Source: Aeromicrobium sp.
GTDB taxonomy: Bacteria > Actinomycetota > Coriobacteriia > Anaerosomatales > Anaerosomataceae
Assembly: GCA_015351705.1 (NCBI GenBank)
Contig: JADIIM010000024.1
Span: forward strand, 1-64,000
DNA length: 64,000 nt
Direction: 5' to 3'
A program made the translations under genes and the position numbers. This document shows positions 35,694 through 43,715 of the stretch, piece after piece. Under the pieces are notes generated by a model. That model was not told where the DNA came from, did not search any database, and saw only the letters and a list, made by a program, of their open reading frames with translations. Position 1 is the first letter of the stretch; each line of letters starts with the position of its first letter.

Positions 35694-35888
35694 ATGCCCA
35701 CGTATGACCTGCGCTGTGGCGAATGTGGGCACCGGTTCGACCGGTTCTTGATGCGGCTGATCAGGGAGGCCGACAAGGTATGCCCGAAGTGTGGCTCCAC
35801 GCGCGTGAGTACAGGGGTTGGCGGCGGGTACCTCGCACCGCCGCCGCGTTCTGGTTCGGGGTGCGCTCCAGGAGGCGGTTTCTCTTGA
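35694..35888 (+). CDS. FmdB-type zinc-ribbon protein
   Basis: A 64-residue protein beginning MPTYDLRCGECGHRFD with a second pair in VCPKCGS, the FmdB/putative regulatory CxxC-CxxC zinc ribbon, and a glycine/proline-rich tail ending in GGGFS. Members are small zinc-binding proteins of unclear function. It starts five bases after trxA, so it shares the palindrome-controlled promoter. Confidence 0.82.
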   Translation: MPTYDLRCGECGHRFDRFLMRLIREADKVCPKCGSTRVSTGVGGGYLAPPPRSGSGCAPGGGFS

Positions 35889-35918
35889 GCGTGACCGGGC
35901 GCCCGTGAGGCGGCCGGC

Positions 35919-36278
35919 ATGAGCACCCCCGTGGAGTTCACCTACAAGCGTGCTGGTTCGAGAAGTTTTGAGGAAACACTGGAAGCCGTGGAGAGCGCTG
36001 TGCGCCTCCGCGGCTTCACCGTCGTGCGTCGGCATGACCTGCAGGCGCGTCTAGCGGCGAAGGGGTTCGTGATACAGCCGCTCGTGATCCTGGATATCGC
36101 ATTACCGGAGGGCGAGGCACACCCGTGCAAGCTCCACGTGTATCGCGAGGGCGATACGGTGTGGGTGACGGTGATCAGACCGACCGTGGCGTGGGGTGTC
36201 GTGGGGCCGATCGGCGACCTGAGTCCGGAGAGCGCCGAGGCGTCGATGGTCGGCGTTGTGGACGATGCCGTGGGGTGA
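35919..36278 (+). CDS. DUF302 protein
   Basis: A 119-residue DUF302 protein: SFEETLEAVESAVRLRGFTVVRRHDLQARLAAKGF is the conserved amphipathic helix and strand, followed by the beta segment ILDIALPEGEAHPCKLHVYREGDTVWV-like region containing the family cysteine near HPCKL, and a final IGDLSPESAEA helix. DUF302 proteins often occur with sulfur-metabolism genes and CsoR-like regulators (general knowledge); no biochemical role is established. Third gene of the trxA operon, 30 bases after the FmdB-type gene. Confidence 0.82.
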   Translation: MSTPVEFTYKRAGSRSFEETLEAVESAVRLRGFTVVRRHDLQARLAAKGFVIQPLVILDIALPEGEAHPCKLHVYREGDTVWVTVIRPTVAWGVVGPIGDLSPESAEASMVGVVDDAVG

Positions 36279-36292
36279 TCCGCGTCAGGCGG

Positions 36293-36595
36293 TCACTGGA
36301 CGCAGCTCGAGTACTTGAGGAAGACCTTGATCGCTTCGTCGATCAGCTCGTCACGTGACTTGTCTTCGTCGTCCAGAAGGCAGGTCTTCATCGAGTACCC
36401 TATGATGTGAAGACCTACCTGGTTGAGCGCCGACTTCGCGGCCATGATCTGCGTAAGGACCGCTTCACAGTCCTTCTCCGATTCGATCATCGTCTGAAGT
36501 CCACGGATCTGCCCCTCAAGGCGCTTGAGGCGGTTGATGATGCGCCGGCGCTCCTCCTGGGTGGGCGTCATGCTGGTTGCGGATGAGCTGTCCAT
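36293..36595 (-). CDS. CsoR/CstR-family repressor, CstR-like
   Basis: A 100-residue all-helical DUF156 repressor. The family core INRLKRLEGQIRGLQTMIE is followed by Cys43 (KDCEAVLTQI) and Cys72 (GYSMKTC). The position of the CsoR copper-ligand histidine, four residues before the second cysteine, is Ser68. Cu(I) sensors need C-H-C, whereas persulfide sensors (CstR) keep only the two cysteines, so persulfide sensing is favoured. AGGAG precedes the ATG on the minus strand. The gene faces the DUF302 gene and diverges from the CDF gene across the palindrome at 36651, indicating autoregulation. Confidence 0.82.
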   Translation of the reverse strand: MDSSSATSMTPTQEERRRIINRLKRLEGQIRGLQTMIESEKDCEAVLTQIMAAKSALNQVGLHIIGYSMKTCLLDDEDKSRDELIDEAIKVFLKYSSCVQ

Positions 36596-36647
36596 CGCGC
36601 GCTCCTTGTGTCGGTGGGTAGCGGCAGGTGCGTGGTTTCCGGAGGCG

Positions 36648-36677
36648 AATATACCCCCTGGGGGTATGTACAGGCAA
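36648..36677 (-). promoter_or_regulatory. repressor promoter with 17-base operator palindrome
   Basis: The perfect palindrome ATACCCCCTGGGGGTAT (36651-36667) lies between a minus-strand -35-like TTGCCT (36672-36677) and -10 TATATT (36648-36653), the promoter of the repressor gene. It also lies 25 bases before the plus-strand CDF start at 36692, so it could control both directions. Confidence 0.72.
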
Positions 36678-36691
36678 GTGGGGGTCGAGCG

Positions 36692-37630
36692 GTGGGCTGC
36701 AAGCGCGTGGCACAGACGTCATCTGAGCGGAGTCGCGCGGTCAGGCGCGTGCTGTGGTGGGTGCTCGCGCTCAACCTGCTCGTTGCCGCCGCAAAACTCT
36801 CCTACGGACTGCTCATCGACTCCGTGTCGGTGACCGCCGACGGCTTCCACTCTCTTTTCGATGGCACGTCCAACGTCATCGGCCTCCTGGGTCTGGGCCT
36901 GGCCGCTCGTCCGGCCGACCGGGAGCATCCGTACGGGCACGCCCGCTACGAGACGTTCGCATCAGCGGCCATCGGCGCACTTCTCCTGTTCGCCGCGTGG
37001 CGGGTGGGGTCCTCGGCGATCGGGCGACTGATCGACCCCGGACCGGGCCCTGCGGTCGACGCCGTGAGCTTCGCGATCATGGGTGCGACACTCGCGGTCA
37101 ACCTGGCGGTGACGGTTGCCGAGCGTCGCGCCGCACGTCGCCTCGGGAGCTCGATACTGGCGGCGGACGCGAGTCACACTGCGAGCGATGTGGCGGTCAC
37201 CCTCGGTGTCATGGGCGGGCTCGTCGCGGTGCGTCTCGGCTACCCGATCGCAGACCCGCTCCTGGCGCTGCTGGTCGCCGCGTTCATCGTCCTCGCAGCG
37301 GTGCGCGTCCTCGGGGGGGCCGGTGCCGCACTGGCCGACACCGTCCGCATCGAGCCGGAGGAGGTAAGCGCGGTGGCGTGCGCGGTGGAAGGCGTGCTCG
37401 GCTGTCACGATGTGCGGAGCCGCTCGGCGGGCTCAGACGTTCACGTTGACCTCCACGTCCAGGTCGACCCCAGCGTGAGCGTGGGCGTCGGTCACGAGAT
37501 CGCCGAGTCGGTGGAACGCGCGGTGTGCTCGGCGTTCGACGAGGTGACCGACGTGATCGCCCATCTCGAGCCCTTCGACGAGTACCAGCAGGAGAAGACG
37601 CGCGAGCAGGAACGGGCCGGGCTGCTGTGA
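36692..37630 (+). CDS. cation diffusion facilitator (CDF) efflux protein
   Basis: A 312-residue CDF transporter with six membrane helices and a C-terminal cytoplasmic domain (about 205-290). Metal-site residues are HSLFD in TM2 (HxxxD) and HTASD in TM5 (HxxxD), the pairing typical of Zn/Cd/Co-type CDFs. The C-terminal domain carries VHVDLHVQVD. GTG 36692 is chosen after GGGGG; an earlier in-frame start at 36608 would run through the operator. Divergence from the repressor suggests metal- or thiol-responsive expression. Confidence 0.85.
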   Translation: MGCKRVAQTSSERSRAVRRVLWWVLALNLLVAAAKLSYGLLIDSVSVTADGFHSLFDGTSNVIGLLGLGLAARPADREHPYGHARYETFASAAIGALLLFAAWRVGSSAIGRLIDPGPGPAVDAVSFAIMGATLAVNLAVTVAERRAARRLGSSILAADASHTASDVAVTLGVMGGLVAVRLGYPIADPLLALLVAAFIVLAAVRVLGGAGAALADTVRIEPEEVSAVACAVEGVLGCHDVRSRSAGSDVHVDLHVQVDPSVSVGVGHEIAESVERAVCSAFDEVTDVIAHLEPFDEYQQEKTREQERAGLL

Positions 37631-38640
37631 GCACGGGCGCCGATCGACCCGCGCGCTCCGGGACGCTTACCGGCTACGGCCTTGTGCTGCTGTCGGCCGT
37701 CTGTTGGGCGACCGGCGGACTGATGGCCAAGTGGCTCTTCACCCCTGTAGGGGAGGCGAGCGCGAACTGGCTCGTACGGCCGCTCGGCATCGCCATAGAC
37801 CCGCTGATGCTGTCGGCCGCTCGCGCGGTGGTCTCGAGCGCGCTGGTGATCGCGTACCTGGCTCTCCGGCGGCGTCAGCGCCTCGTGGTGCCCCTCCGTC
37901 AGATGCCGTTCCTGGTGGTCTTCGGTGTGCTCGGCCTGGCGCTCATGCACTTCGCGTACTTCAAGACGATCTCGCTCACCGGGGTGGCGACGGCCATCCT
38001 CCTGGAGTACCTGGCTCCGGTGATCGTGCTCGTCTTCTCCGTCCTGCTGCTTGGCGAGCGGTTCACGCTCGCGCTGCCCGGCGCGGTGGCCCTGAGCGTG
38101 ACGGGGTGTGCGCTTATGGTCGGGGCTCTTGGAGGGGACGGGCTGGTCGTCTCCGGGGAGGGGATCGCCTGGGGGCTCGCATCGGCGGTGTTCTTCGCCG
38201 GGTATGCGCTCATGGGGCGGTATGCCGCCACGCGATACTCGCCGTGGACCCTGATGGCGTACGGACTGACCTCGGCAAGCGTCTTCTGGATGATCGTGCT
38301 GGGCGGGCCGGGCCCCCTGATCGAGCTGCTGTCGGATGCACGTGCGTTCGCGGCGATCGTGGTGCTCTCGGTGGTGAGCACCGTGGTACCCTTCGGCGCC
38401 TTCCTCAAGGCGCTACAGTCGATCGAGGCGACGCGGGCGTCGATCACCTCGACCGCCGAGCCAGTGATCGCCGGGTTCGCTGCGTGGTTCCTCTTCGACG
38501 AGCGGCTCGGGGTGCTCCAGCTTCTGGGCGCGCTGCTGGTGGTGGGCGCGGTGATGTTGTCGCAGGTCCGGGTGCCGGTGCAGCCTGAGGTGCCACTGCC
38601 GCCTGACGGTCTGTTAGACGACGAGCGAACGAGTGCATAA
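37627..38640 (+). CDS. EamA/DMT-family transporter
   Basis: A 337-residue drug/metabolite transporter with ten membrane helices in two EamA repeats (about 15-150 and 165-310). The conserved LEYLAPVIVLVFSVLLLGERFT and TSTAEPVIAGFAAWFLFDERL segments close each repeat. The GTG overlaps the CDF stop by four bases (GTGA), so it is cotranscribed. Substrates may be amino acids or metabolites; nothing shows which. Confidence 0.85.
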   Translation: MSTGADRPARSGTLTGYGLVLLSAVCWATGGLMAKWLFTPVGEASANWLVRPLGIAIDPLMLSAARAVVSSALVIAYLALRRRQRLVVPLRQMPFLVVFGVLGLALMHFAYFKTISLTGVATAILLEYLAPVIVLVFSVLLLGERFTLALPGAVALSVTGCALMVGALGGDGLVVSGEGIAWGLASAVFFAGYALMGRYAATRYSPWTLMAYGLTSASVFWMIVLGGPGPLIELLSDARAFAAIVVLSVVSTVVPFGAFLKALQSIEATRASITSTAEPVIAGFAAWFLFDERLGVLQLLGALLVVGAVMLSQVRVPVQPEVPLPPDGLLDDERTSA

Positions 38641-38649
38641 TCAACGTGG

Positions 38650-38655
38650 TACGCT
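38650..38655 (+). promoter_or_regulatory. possible extended -10 before rpoN
   Basis: TGGTACGCT places a TG-extended -10-like TACGCT about 34 bases before the rpoN ATG. No -35 is visible; support is weak. Confidence 0.3.
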
Positions 38656-38688
38656 CTTTGCTTATGCACCCGACCCAGTGGTGGGACG

Positions 38689-40083
38689 ATGGAGCTCGTA
38701 CAACGCCCAGAGTTGCGACAGAAGATCACGCTCTCACCCCAGGTGTATCAGGGTCTGAGCATCCTTGCCATGCCCGTGGTCGAGCTGCAGTCGCTGATCG
38801 AGACCGAGTTGCTGGAGAACCCGGTCCTCGAGCTTGAAGACGACGAGTACGACTCCTCCGATGAGACGGACGAGCGCGAGGCGTCCGCTGACGAGGAACG
38901 CGCCTGGGACGAGTGGCTCGACCAGTACGAGGAACTCGAGCGCATGGACGGCGTCGCCCAACGCGACCCCAATGCTGAGGACATCAACGCCGATGAGTTC
39001 GTTGGTGGGCTGCTGAGCTTCGCCGACCACCTCCTCGAGCAGCTGACCCTGCTCGACCTCGCCGATGACGTCGCTCGCGCTGCCCGTGCCATCATCGGCT
39101 CGCTCGACGATGACGGCCTGTTCGTGGAGGAGTGCGCCGAGATCGCCCGGATAGCCGGGGTCGCTGAAGCGACGGTTGAGCGCGCCCTCGAGGTGGTCCA
39201 GCAGCTCGACCCGCCCGGCGTCGGGGCCCGTTCGGTCACCGAGGCGCTGCTGATCCAGGCCGAGGTCATCGGCGTGACCAATGACATCCTGCGCGCCATC
39301 ATCGAGGAGCACCTCGACGATGTGGCCGTGAACCACTTCCGGAAGATCGCCCGGGCGCTCGGCGTGACCGAGGACGAGGTCCGCGAGGAAGTGACCTCGC
39401 TGAAGCTGCTCAACCCGCGTCCGGCCGGGGCGTTCTCGCCCGGCCCCGCGCCCGGCTACATCGTGCCCGATGTCACATTGCGGCGGTTCGGCGACGAGTG
39501 GCTGATCATCCCGAACTCCGAGGCCGTCCCTACGCTGCGCGTCAGCCCGCGCTACCGGTCCATGCTGCGCTCCGGCTCGAGTGCCGACGACGAGACGCGA
39601 CGGTACCTCAAGGACAAGATCCGCCAGGCCGAGGTGTTCATGCGCAACGTCGACCGCAGGCGCGACACCGTGAGTCGCATCGCGGAGATCATCCTCGAGG
39701 TGCAGGCCGACTTCTTCGAGAACGGCAAGGGCGACCTGCGTCCGCTGCGCTTGGAGGACGTGGCCTCGGAGATCGGCGTCCACCTGTCGACGGTCAGCCG
39801 TGGCGTCACCGGCAAGTACATGGCCACCCCGTACGGCCTGTACGAACTCAAGCACTTCTTCTCGGGCGGGTACCGCACCGCCACAGGGATGGACGTCGCC
39901 TCCACGACGGTGAAGCAACGGATCAAGACGCTGCTCGAGGGCGAGGACCCGCTCCATCCGCTCTCGGACCAGCGACTCGCCGATGCGCTGTCCGACGAGG
40001 GCATCAAGGTCGCCCGGCGCACCGTGGCCAAGTATCGCGAGGAGCTCGGCATCGAGCCGTCCTGGGCGCGGAAGCGCCGATGA
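38689..40083 (+). CDS. rpoN: RNA polymerase sigma-54 factor
   Basis: A complete 464-residue sigma-54. Region I (RQKITLSPQVYQGLSILAMP) interacts with enhancer-binding proteins; an acidic region II follows (about 48-85); the core-binding domain spans about 95-270; the helix-turn-helix has LSTVSRGVTGKYMATPYG; and the RpoN box ARRTVAKYRE is at 442-451, identical to the consensus. It directs polymerase to -24/-12 promoters and needs an AAA+ activator, which is encoded two genes downstream. The stop overlaps the kinase ATG by four bases. Sigma-54 is rare in actinobacteria. Confidence 0.95.
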   Translation: MELVQRPELRQKITLSPQVYQGLSILAMPVVELQSLIETELLENPVLELEDDEYDSSDETDEREASADEERAWDEWLDQYEELERMDGVAQRDPNAEDINADEFVGGLLSFADHLLEQLTLLDLADDVARAARAIIGSLDDDGLFVEECAEIARIAGVAEATVERALEVVQQLDPPGVGARSVTEALLIQAEVIGVTNDILRAIIEEHLDDVAVNHFRKIARALGVTEDEVREEVTSLKLLNPRPAGAFSPGPAPGYIVPDVTLRRFGDEWLIIPNSEAVPTLRVSPRYRSMLRSGSSADDETRRYLKDKIRQAEVFMRNVDRRRDTVSRIAEIILEVQADFFENGKGDLRPLRLEDVASEIGVHLSTVSRGVTGKYMATPYGLYELKHFFSGGYRTATGMDVASTTVKQRIKTLLEGEDPLHPLSDQRLADALSDEGIKVARRTVAKYREELGIEPSWARKRR

Positions 40084-41600
40084 AGGGCCCCCTGTCGCAG
40101 AACCGCGACACGGCGGTCCGTCCGACTTCGGGTGCGACCGGTCGCGACGTCGCGTTGGTGGTCGTCCTCATCGGCGTGATCACGGCTCTGCACTACCTGA
40201 CCATGTCCACCGAGGACACCATGGCGATGCACCTGCTGTACCGGAAGCTCTACTACGTGCCGGTCATGTACGCCGGGTTCGCGTTCGGCTGGCGTGGAGG
40301 GTTGGTCGCCGCGACGGCGTCTGCTGCACTCTTCGCGCCGCATGCCCGTGTGGCGATGGGCGGGCTCGTCGGGCCGGCAACGGACAACCTGTACGAGATC
40401 GTGATGTTCTTCGCCGTCGGCCTGCTCTTCGGGTGGCTTCGGGATCTCGAGGAGCGCAAGACGACGGACCTGCGTCAGGTCAAGACCCAGCTCGAAGATG
40501 CGTACCGCACGCTCGAGGAACGCGCGATCCAGCTGGTGAACATCCAGGACTACACCCAGTCGGTCTTGCGCTCGATAACGTCCGGGGTCCTCACGGTGGG
40601 CCCTGACGGCTCGGTGGCTACCGCGAATCCCGCTGCCGAGCGCATCCTCGGCATGCCTGAGGAGGAGATGGTGCCACGCCGACTCGGCGTCTTGTTCGAG
40701 TCGGACGGCGGCATCGACGAGGGACTCACACGGCTGCTCGAGGGGAGGGTCCCGCGTCTGCTCATGGACGCCCAGGCCGTGACGCGGGCGGGGAAGACGA
40801 TCCACGCGCAGGTGGCGATGTCGCGGATGCGTAACGTGGATGGGCGCCTGCTCGGCGCGGTGGTGACCTTCGATGACGTCTCCGAGGTCAAGGCGCTCAC
40901 CGACCAGCTCATCCGCACCGACCGTCTTGCGGCGATGGGGGAACTGACCGCCGGCGTCGCGCACGAGGTCCGCAATCCACTCGGCATCATCCGCGCTTCT
41001 GTGCAGCTGCTCGAGGACGCAGGCTGTGACGCGGCCCGCACGCGTGACGCCACGGGCGTGATCAAGCAGGAGATCGACCGGCTGGACAAGGTTATCAAGG
41101 CCCTGCTGGACTTCGGGCGCCCCTCGGCGCCGACACTGCGGCCGACAGACGTCGAGAGCGTCGTCACCGACGTCGTGCTGTTCACCCGGCGCTTCGCGGG
41201 CCAGGCGCGCGTGGAGATCGACACCGAGTTCGCGGCCGGTGTCCCGCTTGTCTCCGCGGACGCCGATCAGCTCAAGCAGGTGCTGGTGAACCTCGTCTCC
41301 AACGCCGTCCAGGCGATGGAGGATACCGGCGGCAGGATCACCGTTCGCGTATGGGACGACGACGGGTACGTGTTCGTGTCGGTGACCGACACCGGTCCCG
41401 GGATCGCGGGCGACCTTCTGGCAAGGATCTTCGACCCGTTCTACTCGACGCGCGACGACGGCACAGGCCTTGGTCTGACGATCGTTCATCGGATCATCGA
41501 TCAGCACGGCGGTCGCATCGATGTTGAGAGCGAGCCTGGCTCGGGCACCCGCTTCGCCATCGCGCTTCCGGCCGCCACGACGAGAGGGGGAACCGCATGA
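40080..41600 (+). CDS. NtrB-like sensor histidine kinase
   Basis: A 506-residue membrane kinase: an N-terminal group of four helices (about residues 22-115) of the MASE/DUF4118-like sort, a coiled segment (about 120-150), a PAS domain (about 155-265, SVLRSITSGVLTVGPDGSVATANPAAERILG), HisKA with the phosphoacceptor in GVAHEVRNPLGIIRAS, and HATPase_c with N box NLVSNAVQAM, G1 TDTGPGI and G2 GTGLGLTI. It should phosphorylate the NtrC-type regulator in the next gene. The input signal is unknown. Confidence 0.92.
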   Translation: MKGPLSQNRDTAVRPTSGATGRDVALVVVLIGVITALHYLTMSTEDTMAMHLLYRKLYYVPVMYAGFAFGWRGGLVAATASAALFAPHARVAMGGLVGPATDNLYEIVMFFAVGLLFGWLRDLEERKTTDLRQVKTQLEDAYRTLEERAIQLVNIQDYTQSVLRSITSGVLTVGPDGSVATANPAAERILGMPEEEMVPRRLGVLFESDGGIDEGLTRLLEGRVPRLLMDAQAVTRAGKTIHAQVAMSRMRNVDGRLLGAVVTFDDVSEVKALTDQLIRTDRLAAMGELTAGVAHEVRNPLGIIRASVQLLEDAGCDAARTRDATGVIKQEIDRLDKVIKALLDFGRPSAPTLRPTDVESVVTDVVLFTRRFAGQARVEIDTEFAAGVPLVSADADQLKQVLVNLVSNAVQAMEDTGGRITVRVWDDDGYVFVSVTDTGPGIAGDLLARIFDPFYSTRDDGTGLGLTIVHRIIDQHGGRIDVESEPGSGTRFAIALPAATTRGGTA

Positions 41601-42946
41601 TGCGTCGCGTGCTTGTTGCCGACGACGAGAAGAACATGCGTTGGGTGCTGCGGGAAGCACTTGAGGCCGAGGGCTACGAGGTGACGGAGGCCGCGGACGG
41701 CAAGGAGGCGCTCTCCGCCGTCGCCGACCAGGAGCCGGACGTGCTCGTGCTCGACCACAAGATGCCCGCTCCTGATGGCATGGAGGTCCTTCGTCGACTG
41801 CGCGGCAAAGGGTTCACATTCCCCATCATCATGTTGACCGCACACGGCAACGTACAGACGGCGGTCGAGGCGATGAAGGCGGGTGCGGACGAGTACCTCA
41901 CCAAGCCATTCGATCTCGAAGAGCTGAAGCTGAGCATCGAGAAGGCGCTCAAGATGAGCGAACTGGCTGCGGAAGTCGACCGGCTGCGCGGGGAGCTCGA
42001 GCACGAACTCGATCTGGACGGCATCGTCGCGGCCGATCCGAAGATGCTCGGCGTGCTCGAGACGGTCAGGAAGGTGGCGCCGACCAACGCCTCGGTCATG
42101 CTCTACGGAGAGTCCGGGACGGGCAAGGAGCTGGTCGCCCGGGCGCTTCATCAGCTGTCCGAGCGCGCCTCGCGTCCGTTCGTCTCGGTCAGCGCGGGAG
42201 CGCTGCCCGAGACGCTCCTGGAAAGCGAGCTCTTCGGCTACGAGAAGGGGGCCTTCACCGGTGCGATGACGGCCAAGCCCGGGCGGTTCGAGATGGCCAA
42301 CGGGGGCACGCTCTTCCTCGACGAGATCGGCGATATCTCCCTGGCCGTCCAGGTCAAGCTGCTGCGCGTCTTGCAGGAGCGCACCTTCGAGCGTCTCGGA
42401 GGCACGAAGAGCATCGAGGTGGACGTGCGTGTGGTCTCGGCCACCAACCGCGACCTGCAGCAGCTCATCGCGGACGGGACGTTCCGTGAGGACCTCTACT
42501 ACCGGCTGAACGTGGTGCCGATCACGATCCCGCCCCTGCGCAAGCGGCCCGAGGACATCCCCTCGCTCGTCGCGTACTTCCTGCGTCGGAACGGAGCCGA
42601 GGGCAGGACGCTGACGCCCACGGCGATGCAGGCGTTGATGGACTACCAGTGGCCGGGGAACGTACGTGAGCTTGAGAACACCATCGAGCGGGTGGTCATC
42701 CTGTCGCACGGTGACGAGATCGGCGTGGACGATCTTCCTGCCGAGGTGCGCTCCGGGGCGGTGGTCTGCGACGCCGGTACGCGATGCTTCGTCCTACCCG
42801 AGAGCGGAGTGGATCTCGAGGAGGTCGAGCTGGACTTCGTGAAGCAGGCGCTCGAGCGCGCGGGCGGGAGCGTGCCCAAGGCGGCCAAGATGCTCGGTCT
42901 TACCACCAAGACCCTTGAAGCGCGCATGAACAGATACGGCTTGTGA
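41597..42946 (+). CDS. sigma-54-dependent response regulator (NtrC family)
   Basis: A 449-residue activator: receiver domain (1-120, phosphoacceptor Asp53 in VLVLDHKMP), AAA+ domain (about 145-380) with Walker A GESGTGKE (171-178), the sigma-54-contacting GAFTGA loop (218-223), Walker [10 protein letters not shown] and the RELEN arginine-finger region, then a Fis-type helix-turn-helix (about 410-449, [19 protein letters not shown]). It remodels sigma-54 closed complexes. ATG 41597 overlaps the kinase stop and follows GAGGGGG. A sigma-54 promoter lies just after its stop. Confidence 0.95.
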   Translation: MMRRVLVADDEKNMRWVLREALEAEGYEVTEAADGKEALSAVADQEPDVLVLDHKMPAPDGMEVLRRLRGKGFTFPIIMLTAHGNVQTAVEAMKAGADEYLTKPFDLEELKLSIEKALKMSELAAEVDRLRGELEHELDLDGIVAADPKMLGVLETVRKVAPTNASVMLYGESGTGKELVARALHQLSERASRPFVSVSAGALPETLLESELFGYEKGAFTGAMTAKPGRFEMANGGTLFLDEIGDISLAVQVKLLRVLQERTFERLGGTKSIEVDVRVVSATNRDLQQLIADGTFREDLYYRLNVVPITIPPLRKRPEDIPSLVAYFLRRNGAEGRTLTPTAMQALMDYQWPGNVRELENTIERVVILSHGDEIGVDDLPAEVRSGAVVCDAGTRCFVLPESGVDLEEVELDFVKQALERAGGSVPKAAKMLGLTTKTLEARMNRYGL

Positions 42947-42956
42947 CTCCGTTCCT

Positions 42957-42972
42957 TGGCACATGGCTTGCA
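42957..42972 (+). promoter_or_regulatory. sigma-54 promoter TGGCAC-N5-TTGCA
   Basis: TGGCAC (42957-42962), five bases, then TTGCA (42968-42972): GG and GC at the required 12-base offset, matching the -24/-12 consensus fully. It begins ten bases after the activator gene and lies about 57 bases before the next start at 43014, placing transcription start near 42983. Confidence 0.8.
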
Positions 42973-43013
42973 TTCACGTTGAACGATGTCGGACTCGGAT
43001 GAGGGTGTTGCCG

Positions 43014-43373
43014 ATGACGGAGGCGCGACGCAGAAGGATCACGATCGCAGGCGCGGTCGTGACAGCCGTCGCGCTCGCAGGCACCGGACTCCTGCTGTGC
43101 GGTGAGACCGGATCGGTTGGCTGCGCCGCGTCCGCGCAGTTCGGCTGGCTGACCCCCGTGGTCACCGCCATGGTCCTCGGCGGCGCGGCCTTCGTGCTCG
43201 CCGGGCAGCGGCGCTCCGGGCGTGATGGAGCGCCCTCGGGCGATGTGGTTCCCTGCAGTGCGTGCGGACGCGAGCTCTTTGGCGAATGGCGCATGTGTCC
43301 GTACTGTGGGGCGATGATCCGACGCAACCGTTCCCCCCGCGCCGCTGAGACGGCGCCTGAGCAGTCCAGCTGA
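43014..43373 (+). CDS. small membrane protein with C-terminal zinc ribbon
   Basis: A 119-residue protein: two hydrophobic helices (about 9-30 and 42-64) and a C-terminal zinc ribbon with CSACGRELFGEWRMCPYCG. ATG 43014 follows GAGGGTG; an in-frame ATG at 42999 is possible. It is the first gene after the sigma-54 promoter and so the best candidate target of the upstream activator. No family function is known to me. Confidence 0.65.
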   Translation: MTEARRRRITIAGAVVTAVALAGTGLLLCGETGSVGCAASAQFGWLTPVVTAMVLGGAAFVLAGQRRSGRDGAPSGDVVPCSACGRELFGEWRMCPYCGAMIRRNRSPRAAETAPEQSS

Positions 43374-43387
43374 CGGAGGAGCCTCAG

Positions 43388-43612
43388 ATGCCCCAAGTGA
43401 CCACACGTTTCCGCAACACCGGCATGCACTGCCCCTCGTGCTCGATGCTCATCCAGATGGAGGTCGGCGACCTCCCGGGCGTTTCCGAGGTCGTCTCCGA
43501 CCACGCGACATCCGAGACCTCGGTGACGTACGATCCGAACGTCGTGGGTATCGACGACATCGTTGGGGCGATCGTGAAGGCCGGCTACAGCGCGGAGCCG
43601 ATCGACGCTTAG
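43388..43612 (+). CDS. HMA-domain metal-binding protein (copper-chaperone-like)
   Basis: A 74-residue ferredoxin-like HMA domain with GMHCPSC (metal-binding CxxC in the usual GMxCxxC context) and the strand DHATSETSVTYDPNVVG. CopZ-like proteins carry Cu(I) to efflux ATPases; no CopA is encoded nearby, so a mercury/copper or thiol-handling role is open. GGAGGAG precedes the ATG. It follows the zinc-ribbon membrane gene by 14 bases and is likely under the same sigma-54 promoter. Confidence 0.85.
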   Translation: MPQVTTRFRNTGMHCPSCSMLIQMEVGDLPGVSEVVSDHATSETSVTYDPNVVGIDDIVGAIVKAGYSAEPIDA

Positions 43613-43639
43613 CGCGGCGGCCCTCCTGGGCCTCACCGG

Positions 43640-43669
43640 TTGGACACGAAATACCCCGTAGGGTATACT
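43640..43669 (+). promoter_or_regulatory. ccdA promoter with CsoR/CstR-type operator in the spacer
   Basis: TTGGAC (43640-43645) and TATACT (43664-43669) are 18 bases apart. The spacer contains ATACCCCGTAGGGTAT (43651-43666), the same palindrome family as at 35307 and 36651, overlapping the -10. Repression by the encoded CstR-like protein is expected. Confidence 0.72.
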
Positions 43670-43715
43670 GCGCCAGACATGACGGACGGATGCGCCCGCG
43701 AGGGGAGTGCCGAAG

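Noticed and set aside
36608-36691. An N-terminal extension of the CDF transporter starting at 36608
   Set aside because: It would run through the operator and promoter region, has no membrane-protein character, and the GTG at 36692 has a good ribosome site.
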